This document shows positions 24,001 to 33,566 of a stretch of 64,000 nt of DNA, piece after piece. The stretch is from the NCBI GenBank assembly GCA_947683425.1, contig CANTUQ010000004.1, forward strand, positions 8,966,001 through 9,030,000, read 5' to 3'. The stretch comes from Excoecaria cochinchinensis. Lineage: Eukaryota; Streptophyta; Magnoliopsida; Malpighiales; Euphorbiaceae. Every line of letters starts with the position of its first letter. Position 1 is the first letter of the stretch. Position numbers and translations under genes: made by a program. The notes beneath the pieces were generated by a model that saw only the letters and a list, made by a program, of their open reading frames with translations, was not told where the DNA came from and made no database searches.

Positions 24001-26861
24001 CCTGTCCTAAGGATGATTTTTCGCTACCCCATATTGATGTATTGATAGACAGTGCCGCCAATTGTGCGATGTATAACTTTGGGGATGGTTATGTGGGCTA
24101 CAACCAGATCATCAATAAGACAATCGATCGGATCAAAACGGCTTTTATCACGGAGTGGGGAACATCTTCTTATAGAGTGATGCCTTTTGGTTTGAAGAAT
24201 GCAGGGGCCACCTACCAGAGGATGGCAACGAAGATCTTGAGTGATTTGATCCATAAAGAGGTGGAAGTATATGTAGATGACATGATGGTGAAGTCAGCCA
24301 CTAGAGAGGGCCACTTTGAAGCATTAGAGAAGTTTTTCACCAGAATAGATAAGTACAACCTTCGGCTAAATCCCAAAAAGTGTATCTTCGGAGTAACTTC
24401 AGGAAAGCTGTTGGGACATGTGGTCAGCCAAAGAGGGATCGAAATCGACCCAGACAAGGTGAAAGCCATAAGGGAAATGCCAGTACCGCAAAAGGAAAAG
24501 TATGTGAGAAGTTTCCTGGGCAAGTTACAGTATGTTAGCCGGTTCATTGCGAAGCTCACCTCGATATGCGAGCCAATTTTCAAGCTGCTTAGAAAAACTC
24601 AGCCTGTGGTATGGAACGAGGACTGCCAGAAGGCCTTCGACAGTATTAGAGAGTATTTGCTGAACCCACCAGTACTGAGGCCACCACAATCAGTCAAACC
24701 GCTCATTTTGTATTTGGCAGTGGAATATGGCTCTGTAGGTGCTATGATGGCTCAGGAAGATGAGTTCGGAGTGGAATTCGCAGTCTATTATCTCATCAAG
24801 AAGTTTCTCGCTTACGATGTGAAATATACAGAAGTAGAAAAGATCTGCCTCACCGTAATTTCGGCATCCAAGAAGCTGAGACACTATTTCCATTCATATA
24901 AAGTACAAGCAGTAGCGAAGCAGAACCCCCTGAGATATTTGCAAGAAGCACCGTCTTTGCTTGGGAAAATGGGAAGGTGGTTGCTGTTGCTCCAAGAATT
25001 CAATATCAAGTATATCACTCGGAAGACTATCAAGGGGTGGGCAGTAACTGAGTTTTTGGCTGATCATCCCATCCAGGGCGATTTGCTTGAGTTCAATTTT
25101 CCTGATGAAAACATAGTGACAATCTTTGTTCAAGGTTGGCAACTGCAGTTTGTCGGGGCTGTTAATAATAAGGGGGCAGGAGTAGGAATCATTATGACAA
25201 CCCCGGATGACGAAAAACTCCAGTTGGCCAAAAAATTGAGATATAGGGCCACTAACAACGAAGCTGAGTATGAGGCGTGCACTTTCGGACTAGAAGCTTT
25301 AATTGCCCTGGGGGCAAAGGATGTGGAAGTATTTGGAGATTCATCCTTAGTAATCAACTAGATTCGGGGAGAATGGGCTATCAAGGAAGAGCGATTAGTG
25401 CCGTATGTTGAATATATGAGGGAGCTATGCGGTCGGTTTGAGACTTGTACGTTCCATTTCGTGCCAAGGGATGAAAACCGGTTGGCTGATGCACTGGCAA
25501 CCCTAGTGTCAATGTGGGATAATCCGGAAGGAGTTGCCATGAAACCAGTTCTAATCTCGAGTTCCGAGAGGCCTAGCTTTGAGGTCAAACCGATAATGGA
25601 AATAGAGGTAGCGGACGAAAAGCCGTGGTATTTTGATATCATGAATTATTTGGAAAGTGCAAAATTTTCAGAAGAAGCTACTGAAAAAGACCAAAGAATG
25701 ATCCGCAAGATGTCCACTCAATTCATATGCATAAACGGAGCATTGTACAAGAGACAGACCGACGGTATTCAGCCTAGGTGCCTGGATGAAAGGGAGGCTC
25801 GGAAGGTGATGGAAGAAACTCATGCAGGTGTGTGTGGAGCTCACATGAATGGGTTGACACTGGCCAAGAAAATCATGAGACAAGGATTCTACTGGCTCAC
25901 TATGGATAATGATTGTTCGAAATATGTGAAGCAGTGCCAGCAGTATGCGGATTTGAGGCACCTGCCTGTGTCAGAACTACATAGCTTAACATCGCCTTGG
26001 CCGTTTGCAGCTTAGGGACTAGATATTATTAGGGAGATTCATCCTATAGCATCTAACGGACACAGATATATCATAGTCGCCATCGACTACTTCAATAAAT
26101 GGGTAGAGGCGGAGTCCTTTAAGAAGATTGATGCATGGTACATGGCCATGTTTATTGAAAGGAATCTGATATGCAGATATAGCCTTCCGCATCACGTAGT
26201 GTCTGATAACGGGGTTCAATTCATGGGAGAAACGAGGAAGCTGCTTGAGAAGTATGGGATTGAGCACCATAAATCTTCTCCATATCGACCGCAGGCTAAC
26301 GGGGTAGTAGAGGCCGCTAATAAGAACATCAAGAAGGCTCTAGCCAAAATGGTCCAGACCTATAAAGATTGGGCAAAAAAGCTACCTTTCGCGCTGTGGG
26401 GTTACAGGACAACGGTTAGAACATCTACGGGTGCTACGCCATATTCTCTGGTATATGGGACAGAAGCAGTGCTGCCAATTGAGGTAGAACTCAAGTCATT
26501 AAGGGTAGTTATGGAGTCTCAGATTCTGGAAGTTGAATGGGCACAACAAAGGCTACAACATATGAACTTATTGGATGAGACCAGACTGAAAGCCTACTAC
26601 CATAACCAGATCTATTAGAAGAGACTAGCCCGGTCCTTTGGGAAAAAGGTTAAGAAGCATCCGCTGAAGGAGGGAGACTTGGTGTTTAAGCAGATGAGAC
26701 CAGGTGCGCCGGATATCCGAGGGAAGTTTAGAACAACCTGGGAAGGGCCGTTCATTCTCAAGAAGCTATTGTCTAAAGGAGCTGCAATTCTATCGGATAG
26801 CGATGGCAACGAATTCGAGGAACTGATCATTATAGACAGACTCAAAAGGTTCCATGGCTAA
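24001..26861 (+). pseudogene. pol: Tat Pol: RT, RNase H, second RNase H, integrase, with three TAG stops
   Basis: One continuous frame from the RT split to TAA at 26859-26861, interrupted only by TAG at 25359-25361, 26013-26015 and 26616-26618. The first and third sit where Gln is expected and the second where Trp is usual. RT keeps YVDD (24269-24280). RNase H runs about 24620-25070. The second RNase H (about 25120-25530), a hallmark of the Tat lineage, keeps 'NNEAEYEA', 'GDSSLVIN' and 'ENRLADALA', but the first catalytic Asp is Val (GTC, 25152-25154). The integrase zinc motif has lost its last Cys ('KQCQQYAD'). The DDE core is present (Asp 26085, Asp 26205, Glu 26310). Inactive as it stands. 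Confidence 0.88.
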
Positions 26862-27251
26862 AGACTACAAAATAAAAAGAAGAGAATAAAATGCCCCGCG
26901 GGTCAAAAATCGAAAAAGGTGACCTTGCTAAAATCGGGTGCCTCGATAGGGTGAAAATCGAAAAAGGCATCCTGTACAAAAATTAGAGGCATGAGAAAAT
27001 ATCCAATCGAGAAAACCTGAGATGGTCGATTGGTAACAGGAGTTGATACTATCAGAATTTGGTTCCATGAATTAATGTGGCGTGCACAGTCGAGTTAATG
27101 TCAAATACTGATCATGTATGCTGAAGTTCTACGAAAATGTACACAATTTTGTGAAATAAAATAAGAATTATTCTTTTCATTTCCGTCATTTTTTTAGTTT
27201 TGTTTTGAAAAGAAACATAATACCCAAAGGGGTGTACATGTGTAAGATAAA
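26862..27251 (+). other. Post-pol spacer
   Basis: No ORF in sense. Contains 'aaaatcgaaaaagg' twice (26905-26970). Related 'gaaaatccgaaagg' copies sit in the antisense intron at 27850-27915. It may hold the 3' end of the antisense transcript. Confidence 0.5.
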
Positions 27252-28561
27252 CTAAATCCTACCGCTACTCTCGCCGGCCAAATGTTTAAGTCCTCGTGTC
27301 CTGTTGTCAGATGCCGGACTGAGAACCCATCTCTTGTACTCGCTGGTGGAGGCCACAGAATGAGCTCCGAACCGAGGTATGACGGTTTTCACCGGAAGTT
27401 GGCTCCATAACTCATGATAGCGAGAAGCAAAAGCAGCAGAAAAAGCTCCTCCCTGAAAGGATAACAGGACCCTCACCACGTCTTGGGTCATCCCGAGCTG
27501 AAGAACACATCGAGCTGTAATGGAGAAGGTGGCCTGAAGAAGCCCACATAGGGGAATGCACCCCGAAGGTCTGTCAATGACAGCATGGGATGGAGGAAGC
27601 CAGGCAAACATGAACCTGATGTCATCATCCGATAGCTCACCAAATCTACTGATGCCTTCATTAGGAGTTACGAATGAATACAACTGTCGACGCGGGAGGA
27701 AGTGTCTCGGCGAGTATTGGGCGATGACTCGAGGAGGTGGCTCTGACAGCATCCTCAGCTTCTCCTGCAGCCATATCTAAAAAAGAAAAAAAAAGCGCCA
27801 TTGGAGTAAGTTGGGTTTACTTCAGGCAAAAATTAGGCATAGGGTTGTGTGAAAATCCGAAAGGACGCACTTCCTGCTAAGAAAAGCTAGTGCGAAAATC
27901 CACAAGGGATGCACTACCTTTTAAAATAATGACGTACCTGGAGTAATAAGGGGCTTCCGGCGAATGAGGTGGTGGATCCAGAGCATACAACATCTAAGCC
28001 TAGAATGGTCTCAGCCAGAATAAGGGGAAAGGGGGATAGCCCGCAGTGAAAGTCGTCTAAAACCCCAAACAGGCGAGGGTCGCCAACCAAGTCCCCTGGA
28101 GCTACGGTCAAGAGGCCCATCATACTGAATAAGAACACAATGATTACTCGGTATGTAGGGACATCAGAAAATCTGTCCAGAGCCTTGACCAGTGGCTCCA
28201 AGGAAAAGGTAGGGCCCTGTGGAACCAGCCGAGCGGCCTCGGAAGAAGCTATGCCTAGAGACAGGGCGATATCCCGAGTCTGAATCAGACCGCAGCAGGT
28301 GACGCAGGGCAGAGCATTAGGAGGATACCGTGCTCCAGTGATAGCAGCAAACTCCTCAGGCAGGGGGCACAACTCCTGATAAGTAAACTTGAAAACATGG
28401 AAGTAGGGATTCCAAAAATGGGTTGCAGCTAGGAGTAAGTTGTGGTCTATTTTGGCTCTGCGTAAGTGTTTAAGACCAGACAGAGTAGTGAGGGCATTAT
28501 TTTCCCAAGTGTGAGTGTCATCCAAGATGCAGTACATCTTTTGGAAAAGAGGAGAAGTCAT
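27252..28561 (-). CDS. Antisense two-exon plant-mobile-domain (PMD) protein
   Basis: Exon 1 is 28561-27938 (208 codons) and exon 2 is 27776-27252 (174 codons plus stop). The 161-nt intron has CAG|GTACGT at the donor and a T-rich tract ending TTTTTTAG| at the acceptor. The join is in phase and creates 'IWLQEKL', the conserved Trp motif of the domain. Exon 1 carries 'FWNPYFHVFKFTYQEL' and 'LPEEFAAITGARYP', the other hallmarks of plant mobile domains. About 382 residues have no stop or frameshift, although the host element's pol is ruined. PMDs occur in plant retro- and DNA transposons and in the MAIN/MAIL silencing-related proteins; biochemical function is unclear. It is transcribed opposite to gag-pol, so the intron stays in genomic RNA. 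A minus TATA box (28646-28639) and an AUG-free leader precede it. Splicing is predicted, not shown. Confidence 0.82.
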
Positions 28562-28880
28562 CCTTTAAAAGTCAAAGACTGAAGATAGAAAAGGGTCAAA
28601 ATAAGAGAAAAGGCACGAACCCCAAGAAAAAAGGTCAAATTTATAGAAGAGCTCCACAGACGGCCTGCCCGTGCCTCAGTAGCGGTGGCCTGCCCGTCGG
28701 TAGTCGCCAACCTGGTAGATGCATGCATCATCATTGCATTTATCACGCACATTAATTACGCATTTAATGGGGGAATATTGAACGACAAACGGGCAGCCCG
28801 TCTGTCGCTCCTGGAGGCGCCCAGCCCTTTGGTCACAAAAACTATATAAACGGGTAGAGACCAACGGACAGGCAGCTTTT
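28562..28880. promoter_or_regulatory. Divergent promoter between PMD gene and sense gene
   Basis: Two opposed TATA boxes about 200 bp apart: CTATAAAT on the minus strand (28646-28639) facing the PMD gene, and TATATAAA on the plus strand (28843-28850) facing the sense gene. Between them are copies of the LTR word ('cctgcccgtgcc', 'cctgcccgtcgg', 'cagcccgtctgtcg'). Both predicted leaders lack an AUG before the proposed start. Transcription starts are inferred. Confidence 0.6.
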
Positions 28881-29706
28881 AGCTTTTGTCTTTTTGCTTT
28901 CCTCCTTCAAAACGTCCCCCATTACGGTTTTCTCACTTTTCTCCATCTTTTCACATTTTTTATTTTGCATTTTCACATTCCTCGCATCACCAAGCACCCA
29001 GTGAAGTATATTTTCTGCGTTTTCGTCCTTTTTCTACCAATTACAGGTTAGTAACTTTTTTTTTTTATTTCCTTCTAATTATTTTCTTCTTTTTGTCTTA
29101 ATTTCAAGTAAATAAGTTTAATTTTCCCATTTTATTTATTACTAAGGATTGCTGTCAGTGTAGATATTGTACCTTAATAATTAGCCTTAGGTGCTGTTTA
29201 AATAATTAATTTTGGTATATATTTTTTTCTCTCATTACAATGTTAGACTACTTTACATGGAAATTTTTGTTACCTTGAATTCTAATAAAGCATGCTTACT
29301 TAGAAATGAGAAATTCTTATGCATGCATTAGTTGTGAAACCAATAAATATTGTGCTGCTGTTGGGGCCTGAGGACTGTGGTTTTCTTGTTTCTCATGCAG
29401 GAGGTTGCGCACACCCTTGCCGGGGTGCTGCCCAAATTTTTATTTTTATGATTGATTATTGGGGTCTGAGGCCTATCGTTATTTTGCCTTTCTTAATACA
29501 GGGAATTGGGCACACCCCTACCGGGATGCTGCCCAATTCTTTATTATTTTTTATCATTTAGCTTTATTTTTATTTTTATTTTTGTCTTAGTTCTTTTTCG
29601 GGTTAGACCATCCTTGTCTGGAGGATGCCCGATTTGACTTATACCAGAATCAGGCCTATTTATGGCCGTTATATTGAAATTGATTGCATAACTCTTCTCT
29701 TGCAGG
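28881..29706 (+). other. 5' leader exon and 659-nt intron of the sense gene
   Basis: The pyrimidine-rich leader (to 29046) contains no ATG and ends TTACAG|GTTAGT. The intron is 29047-29705 and ends in ...CTCTTGCAG|. Exon 2 begins G|ATG, so splicing places the start codon at 29707 as the first AUG. The intron has a ~98-bp repeat, 'ttgggg.ctgagg' at 29361 and 29459. Each copy carries its own acceptor-like sequence ('tttctcatgcag', 'tttcttaatacag'). Confidence 0.6.
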
Positions 29707-31851
29707 ATGCCTCCACGACGACGCGTTTCGCAGGGCCGGCCCGAGCCACAGGCCCCGGTTTGGATGGAACATGAGTCCGCACAGAGATATAGAGCACTGG
29801 CTCAGGTAGAGTTCCGAGCCAGTCGCTTTATTTCTAGGCCATTCCTAGAGGCCTTGGGGATGGCCGAGGAGATTGACATACTTCTGGAGGGCGCAGGCTG
29901 GACGGAGTTCTTGACACCGGCCTTCTCCACACACCCAGAGGCAGTACGACAGGTCCTGGCCACATTGCACTATGGTGGGTATCAGAGATCAGATACGGAG
30001 CCTGGGGTAGTTCAGTTCTAGTTTGATGGTCAGTAGGTTAGTATCACGCGTCAGCGTTTTACGGAGGCCATGGGACTCCCACGGGGCGACGGAGTGATGG
30101 TGCCCCAGCGAGCAGTAAGACGCGCCCATTGGGCAACTATAGCCCTACCCGGAGTGCTGTACGACCACGATACAGCAAAGAGTACCGTGTTGGTTTCACA
30201 GGCGCTCCGGTATTTGCACAGAGTGCTCTCCAGCTCGTACCTCGGACGGGCTGGTAACACTGCCTTCGTGGCAGGCCGGTGTCTCAATGTTAGCCATGAG
30301 ATATTGGCTAACATGGTCAGGGTTTCCAGGGGGACAGCCCCAGTGGTGATTATTGGCGGGGTCATCACCAGATTACTCTTGGGAATGGGAGTCGCCCCGG
30401 ATAGGCTTAGGGATGCCTTGGATGAGGGGATATACGTAGATGCACCAGCTGCTGTATAGATGGGGATGGTGTTGCAGCTAGCAGGACAGCCTGAGGCATT
30501 TAGACTCCTTACCATACACGAGACTCGGCGAGCATTTGCACTTCCTCCGCTAGCACTAGCGCAGGAGCAGCCAGAGCGAGCACCAGTACAGGAGCAGGCA
30601 CCGCCACAGCCGCAGGAGCAGCAACCCCTACATCCAGAGTATCCAAAGGAGCAGCCTCCCCAACACCAGGGCTATCAGGAGGAGCAGCCATAGTCACAGA
30701 TAGAGCAGGATCAGCCCAGGACTCCATCGGACTTTGGGGTGGAGTTCACTATGGATGACTTGTTTGGCACTCCTACGGCACCGAGGGTACAGACCCCCAC
30801 TCCTCCTCCAGCTACGAGGGTACAGCGGGCCATACTCAGGCCATCAGAGAGGTTCCACCCTTACTCTAGAGGCAACCCGAGGGCATCTACCTCCACAGCT
30901 CCGCCACCAGAGCAGACTCCGGAGCCAGTTCAGCCTCAGCCATCACAGCCAGACATCTCCCAGCTCATGGTCTCCATGTTTGCAGCATTTGAGTGCAGGC
31001 AGGACGAGAGGGATAGGGTCCTCCATGAGCAGTTTAGAGAGAGGGACAGACTCACTCTGGAGAGGCTGGACCAGCAGTAGGCCATCATTCAGGAGCAGGC
31101 GAGGATCATTGAGTGCATGTGCCAGGAGCAGGCTGGGCTTGTTGAGCATATGGTCCGAGAGCAGGCCAGCATTATGGAGCATATGAGTCAGGAGCAGGCT
31201 AGGCTCATAGAGCACATCGTGCAGGAGCAGGAGGGGCCCAAAGAGCAGTTCAGGCAGGAGTTGAGGACGTCCCAGGACTAGGCAGCTCAGAGGATCGACG
31301 TGACTCTTCAGATGATAGATGAGTCACTTGACTCTCTCAGGTCCAGAGTCCAGGGATTGGAGGGGGTCGTCTCTCCCCTTGCTCAGTCTATTCGAGGGTT
31401 CCGGGAGCATATAGAGTAGAGGCTAGATCGTATGGGGACTGCTTCTACTGAGCAGACCCACCAGTTGAGCAGAGCCTTCAAGGAGCTAAGGGGGATGATC
31501 ACGGACACCCTGCGTTTTATGACAGTATGCTCGCAGCCCTTCCTAGACGGATACGCTCAGGTGCAGTTTCAGCCACAGAGTTCTGAGAGACCATAGCCTC
31601 GATCTGTGCCAGTGGCAGTTCCTCCTAGATTCCAATCCATGGTCAGAGTATGGGACTCTTAGTAGCCAGACCCAGCAGGTCCTTCTAGCCAGCCTTCTAC
31701 TTCTGGAGCCAGACCTTCTGCACCTCAGCCTCAGCCTGTTCCACCTCAGCCTCTTCCTCAGCCGATGCATCTATCTGATGATGATGATGATGACCCCGAG
31801 GAGGAGCTCACGGATTATCCGCCATTGAAGTCATTCAGGGAGTTGGGATGA
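29707..31851 (+). pseudogene. Sense extra gene: Athila-ORF1-like N-part, Pro/Gln-rich middle, coiled coil; ten TAG stops
   Basis: A single frame of 714 codons without one frameshift, ending in TGA. It starts basic (MPPRRRV). Residues ~30-240 resemble the Athila ORF1/'putative plant transposon protein' type ('GAGWTEFLTPAF', 'VSITRQRFTEAMGLP', 'GGVITRLLLGMGV'). Then come a Pro/Gln-rich stretch, an 11-residue coiled-coil repeat (31090-31254), a second helical stretch and an acidic tail (six Asp, 'PEEELTDYPPL'). Ten in-frame stops occur (30019, 30034, 30457, 30691, 31078, 31279, 31417, 31594, 31660, 31663). All are TAG and most fit a lost CAG. Role unknown; it could be a structural or regulatory accessory protein. 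The family resemblance is from memory and moderate. Confidence 0.65.
31090..31254 (+). repeat. 33-bp tandem repeat encoding 11-residue coiled-coil units
   Basis: Five units of the pattern (Q/R)EQ(A/E)xxxExxx (e.g. QEQARIIECMC, QEQAGLVEHMV, REQASIMEHMS), in frame within the sense gene. The 11-residue period is a hendecad coiled-coil repeat and suggests oligomerisation. Confidence 0.75.
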
Positions 31852-32239
31852 CATTTTTTGTATTTTGTTTCTCTTTGTATATTATTTATTATTAGTGCAA
31901 TTGTATATACATTGTACAAAAATAGATTTTTAGTGGGAAAAACATTTACTTTTAGATTTACATGTTTTTATTTCTTTTCTATCTTTATTTGTGATATAAT
32001 TGTAAACTTTTCTGCTTATCTACTTTAAAACTATATGACCACACAAAAAAAAAATGATGCATACAAAATAGTGATAAATAATAAGTGGTAATCCAAAATC
32101 ATTTATGAGCATATCAAGCAAGAATCACTTACATATAAATTAACAAAAATTCATTATCGCACAGGAACATTGCTTAATATTGATCCAAACACAGACATCA
32201 ATCACATCGGAGGATAAACACATCAAGCATTATGTCCTC
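31852..32239 (+). other. AT-rich spacer after sense gene
   Basis: No ORF. T- and A-rich ('tatttattattag'), so a plausible 3' untranslated region and polyadenylation area of the sense gene. Nothing more specific is seen. Confidence 0.4.
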
Positions 32240-33420
32240 CAAAATCATACTCCAACGGGTATTCACTTTGCAGATCGGATGGGGATTAGCAAGGAAATGC
32301 CAACAAGCAGAGACTGTGGTCAGAGAGTACCGCAACTCAAAACCCATGGTGTAGTCAGAGAGCACTACACGCCTTGCAGATCGGATGGGGGTTAGCAAGG
32401 AAATTCCAACACACCGAGATTGTAGTCAGAGAGTACTGCATCTCACAGTTCAAGCGGCAGCCAGAGAGTGCTACGCACCTTGCAGATCGGATGGGGGGTT
32501 AGCAGGGGAACTTCACAACCGGAGTTGTAGTTAGAGAACACTGCTCTCCACCTCGAGATAGTTGTTAAAGAACACCGCATCTCACAATCGAAGTTGCAGT
32601 TAGAGAACACTGCTCTTCACACCGAGATTGTAGTTAGAGAGTACTGCATCTCACAGTTCACGCGGCAGCCAGAGAGTGCTACGCACCTTGCAGATCGGAT
32701 GGGGGTTAGCAGGGGAACTTCACAACCGGAGTTGCAGTTAGAGAACACTGCTCTCCACCTCGAGATAGTGGTTAGAGAACACCGCATCTCACAATCGAAG
32801 TTATAGTTAGAGAACACTGCTCTTCACACCGAGATTGTAGTCAGAGAGTACTGTATCTCACAGTTCACGTGGCAGCTAGAGAGTGCTACGCACCTTGCAG
32901 ATCGGATGGGGGTTAGTAGGGGAACTTCACAATCGGAGTTGCAGTTAGAGAACACTACTCTACACTTCGAGATAGTGGTTAGAGAACACTGCATCTCACA
33001 ATCGAAGTTATAGTTAGAGAACACTTCTCTTCACACCGAGATTGTAGTCAGAGAGTACTGCATCTCACAGTTCATGCGGCAGCCAGAGAGTGCTACGCAC
33101 CTTGCAGATCGGATGGGGGTTAGCAGGGGAACTTCGCACTGAGGCTGTAGTCAGAGAGCACTACACCTCACTCCGCGCAGGCCGAGACGAGGCTAGCGAA
33201 ACACCCATGGTAGAATAGACCACAAATCGAGTTTGTAGCCAGAGAGTGCTATATCTCTCCAAATCTGCGCGAGCCGAGACGAGGCCAGCAGAAACAAATG
33301 AAGTTGCAGTTAGAGAACACTGCTCTTCACAGCGAGGATGTAGCTAGAGAACGCTACATCTCATAAAAACCTCACAAGTTGAGACGAGACCGGTAGGGGT
33401 ATCCATCACTCTCCGCTGAG
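32240..33420 (+). repeat. Higher-order tandem repeat array (52/104/208 bp) in the Tat 3' region
   Basis: The anchor 'gcagatcggatggg' begins at 32270, 32376, 32482, 32690, 32897 and 33104, giving spacings of 106, 106, 208, 207 and 207 bp. Within each unit a ~52-bp monomer recurs ('gttagagaacactgctct', 'gtcagagagtactgcatctc', 'gccagagagtgctacgc'). The array therefore goes from 2-mer to 4-mer units and decays towards 33400. Retand-type Tat elements are known to carry amplified tandem repeats. Confidence 0.85.
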
Positions 33421-33550
33421 TAGATTGAGACGAGGTCTACCCAGCAAGGAACGCAGAAGGTAAGGATTGCTTCAGGTACGCTATTCTTCCTTTTGTTTTC
33501 ATTTTTTCTCCGAATTTTGGCTCATCTAGGCACCTATGCACTAGTCTCCC

Positions 33551-33566
33551 CAAAATTGGGGGCAAC
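33551..33566 (+). other. Polypurine tract of the Tat element
   Basis: 'caaaattgggggcaac' abuts the 3' LTR start at 33567. G-run plus position fits the plus-strand priming site of Tat elements. Confidence 0.6.

Noticed and set aside
29707..31851. UAG recoding or programmed readthrough in the sense gene
   Set aside because: Ten UAGs without a shared readthrough context is implausible in a plant. TAG bias is also seen in decayed pol, so deamination explains it better.
32240..33420. Possible CRISPR-like regular repeat
   Set aside because: Units are contiguous tandem repeats without unique spacers, in a plant retrotransposon.
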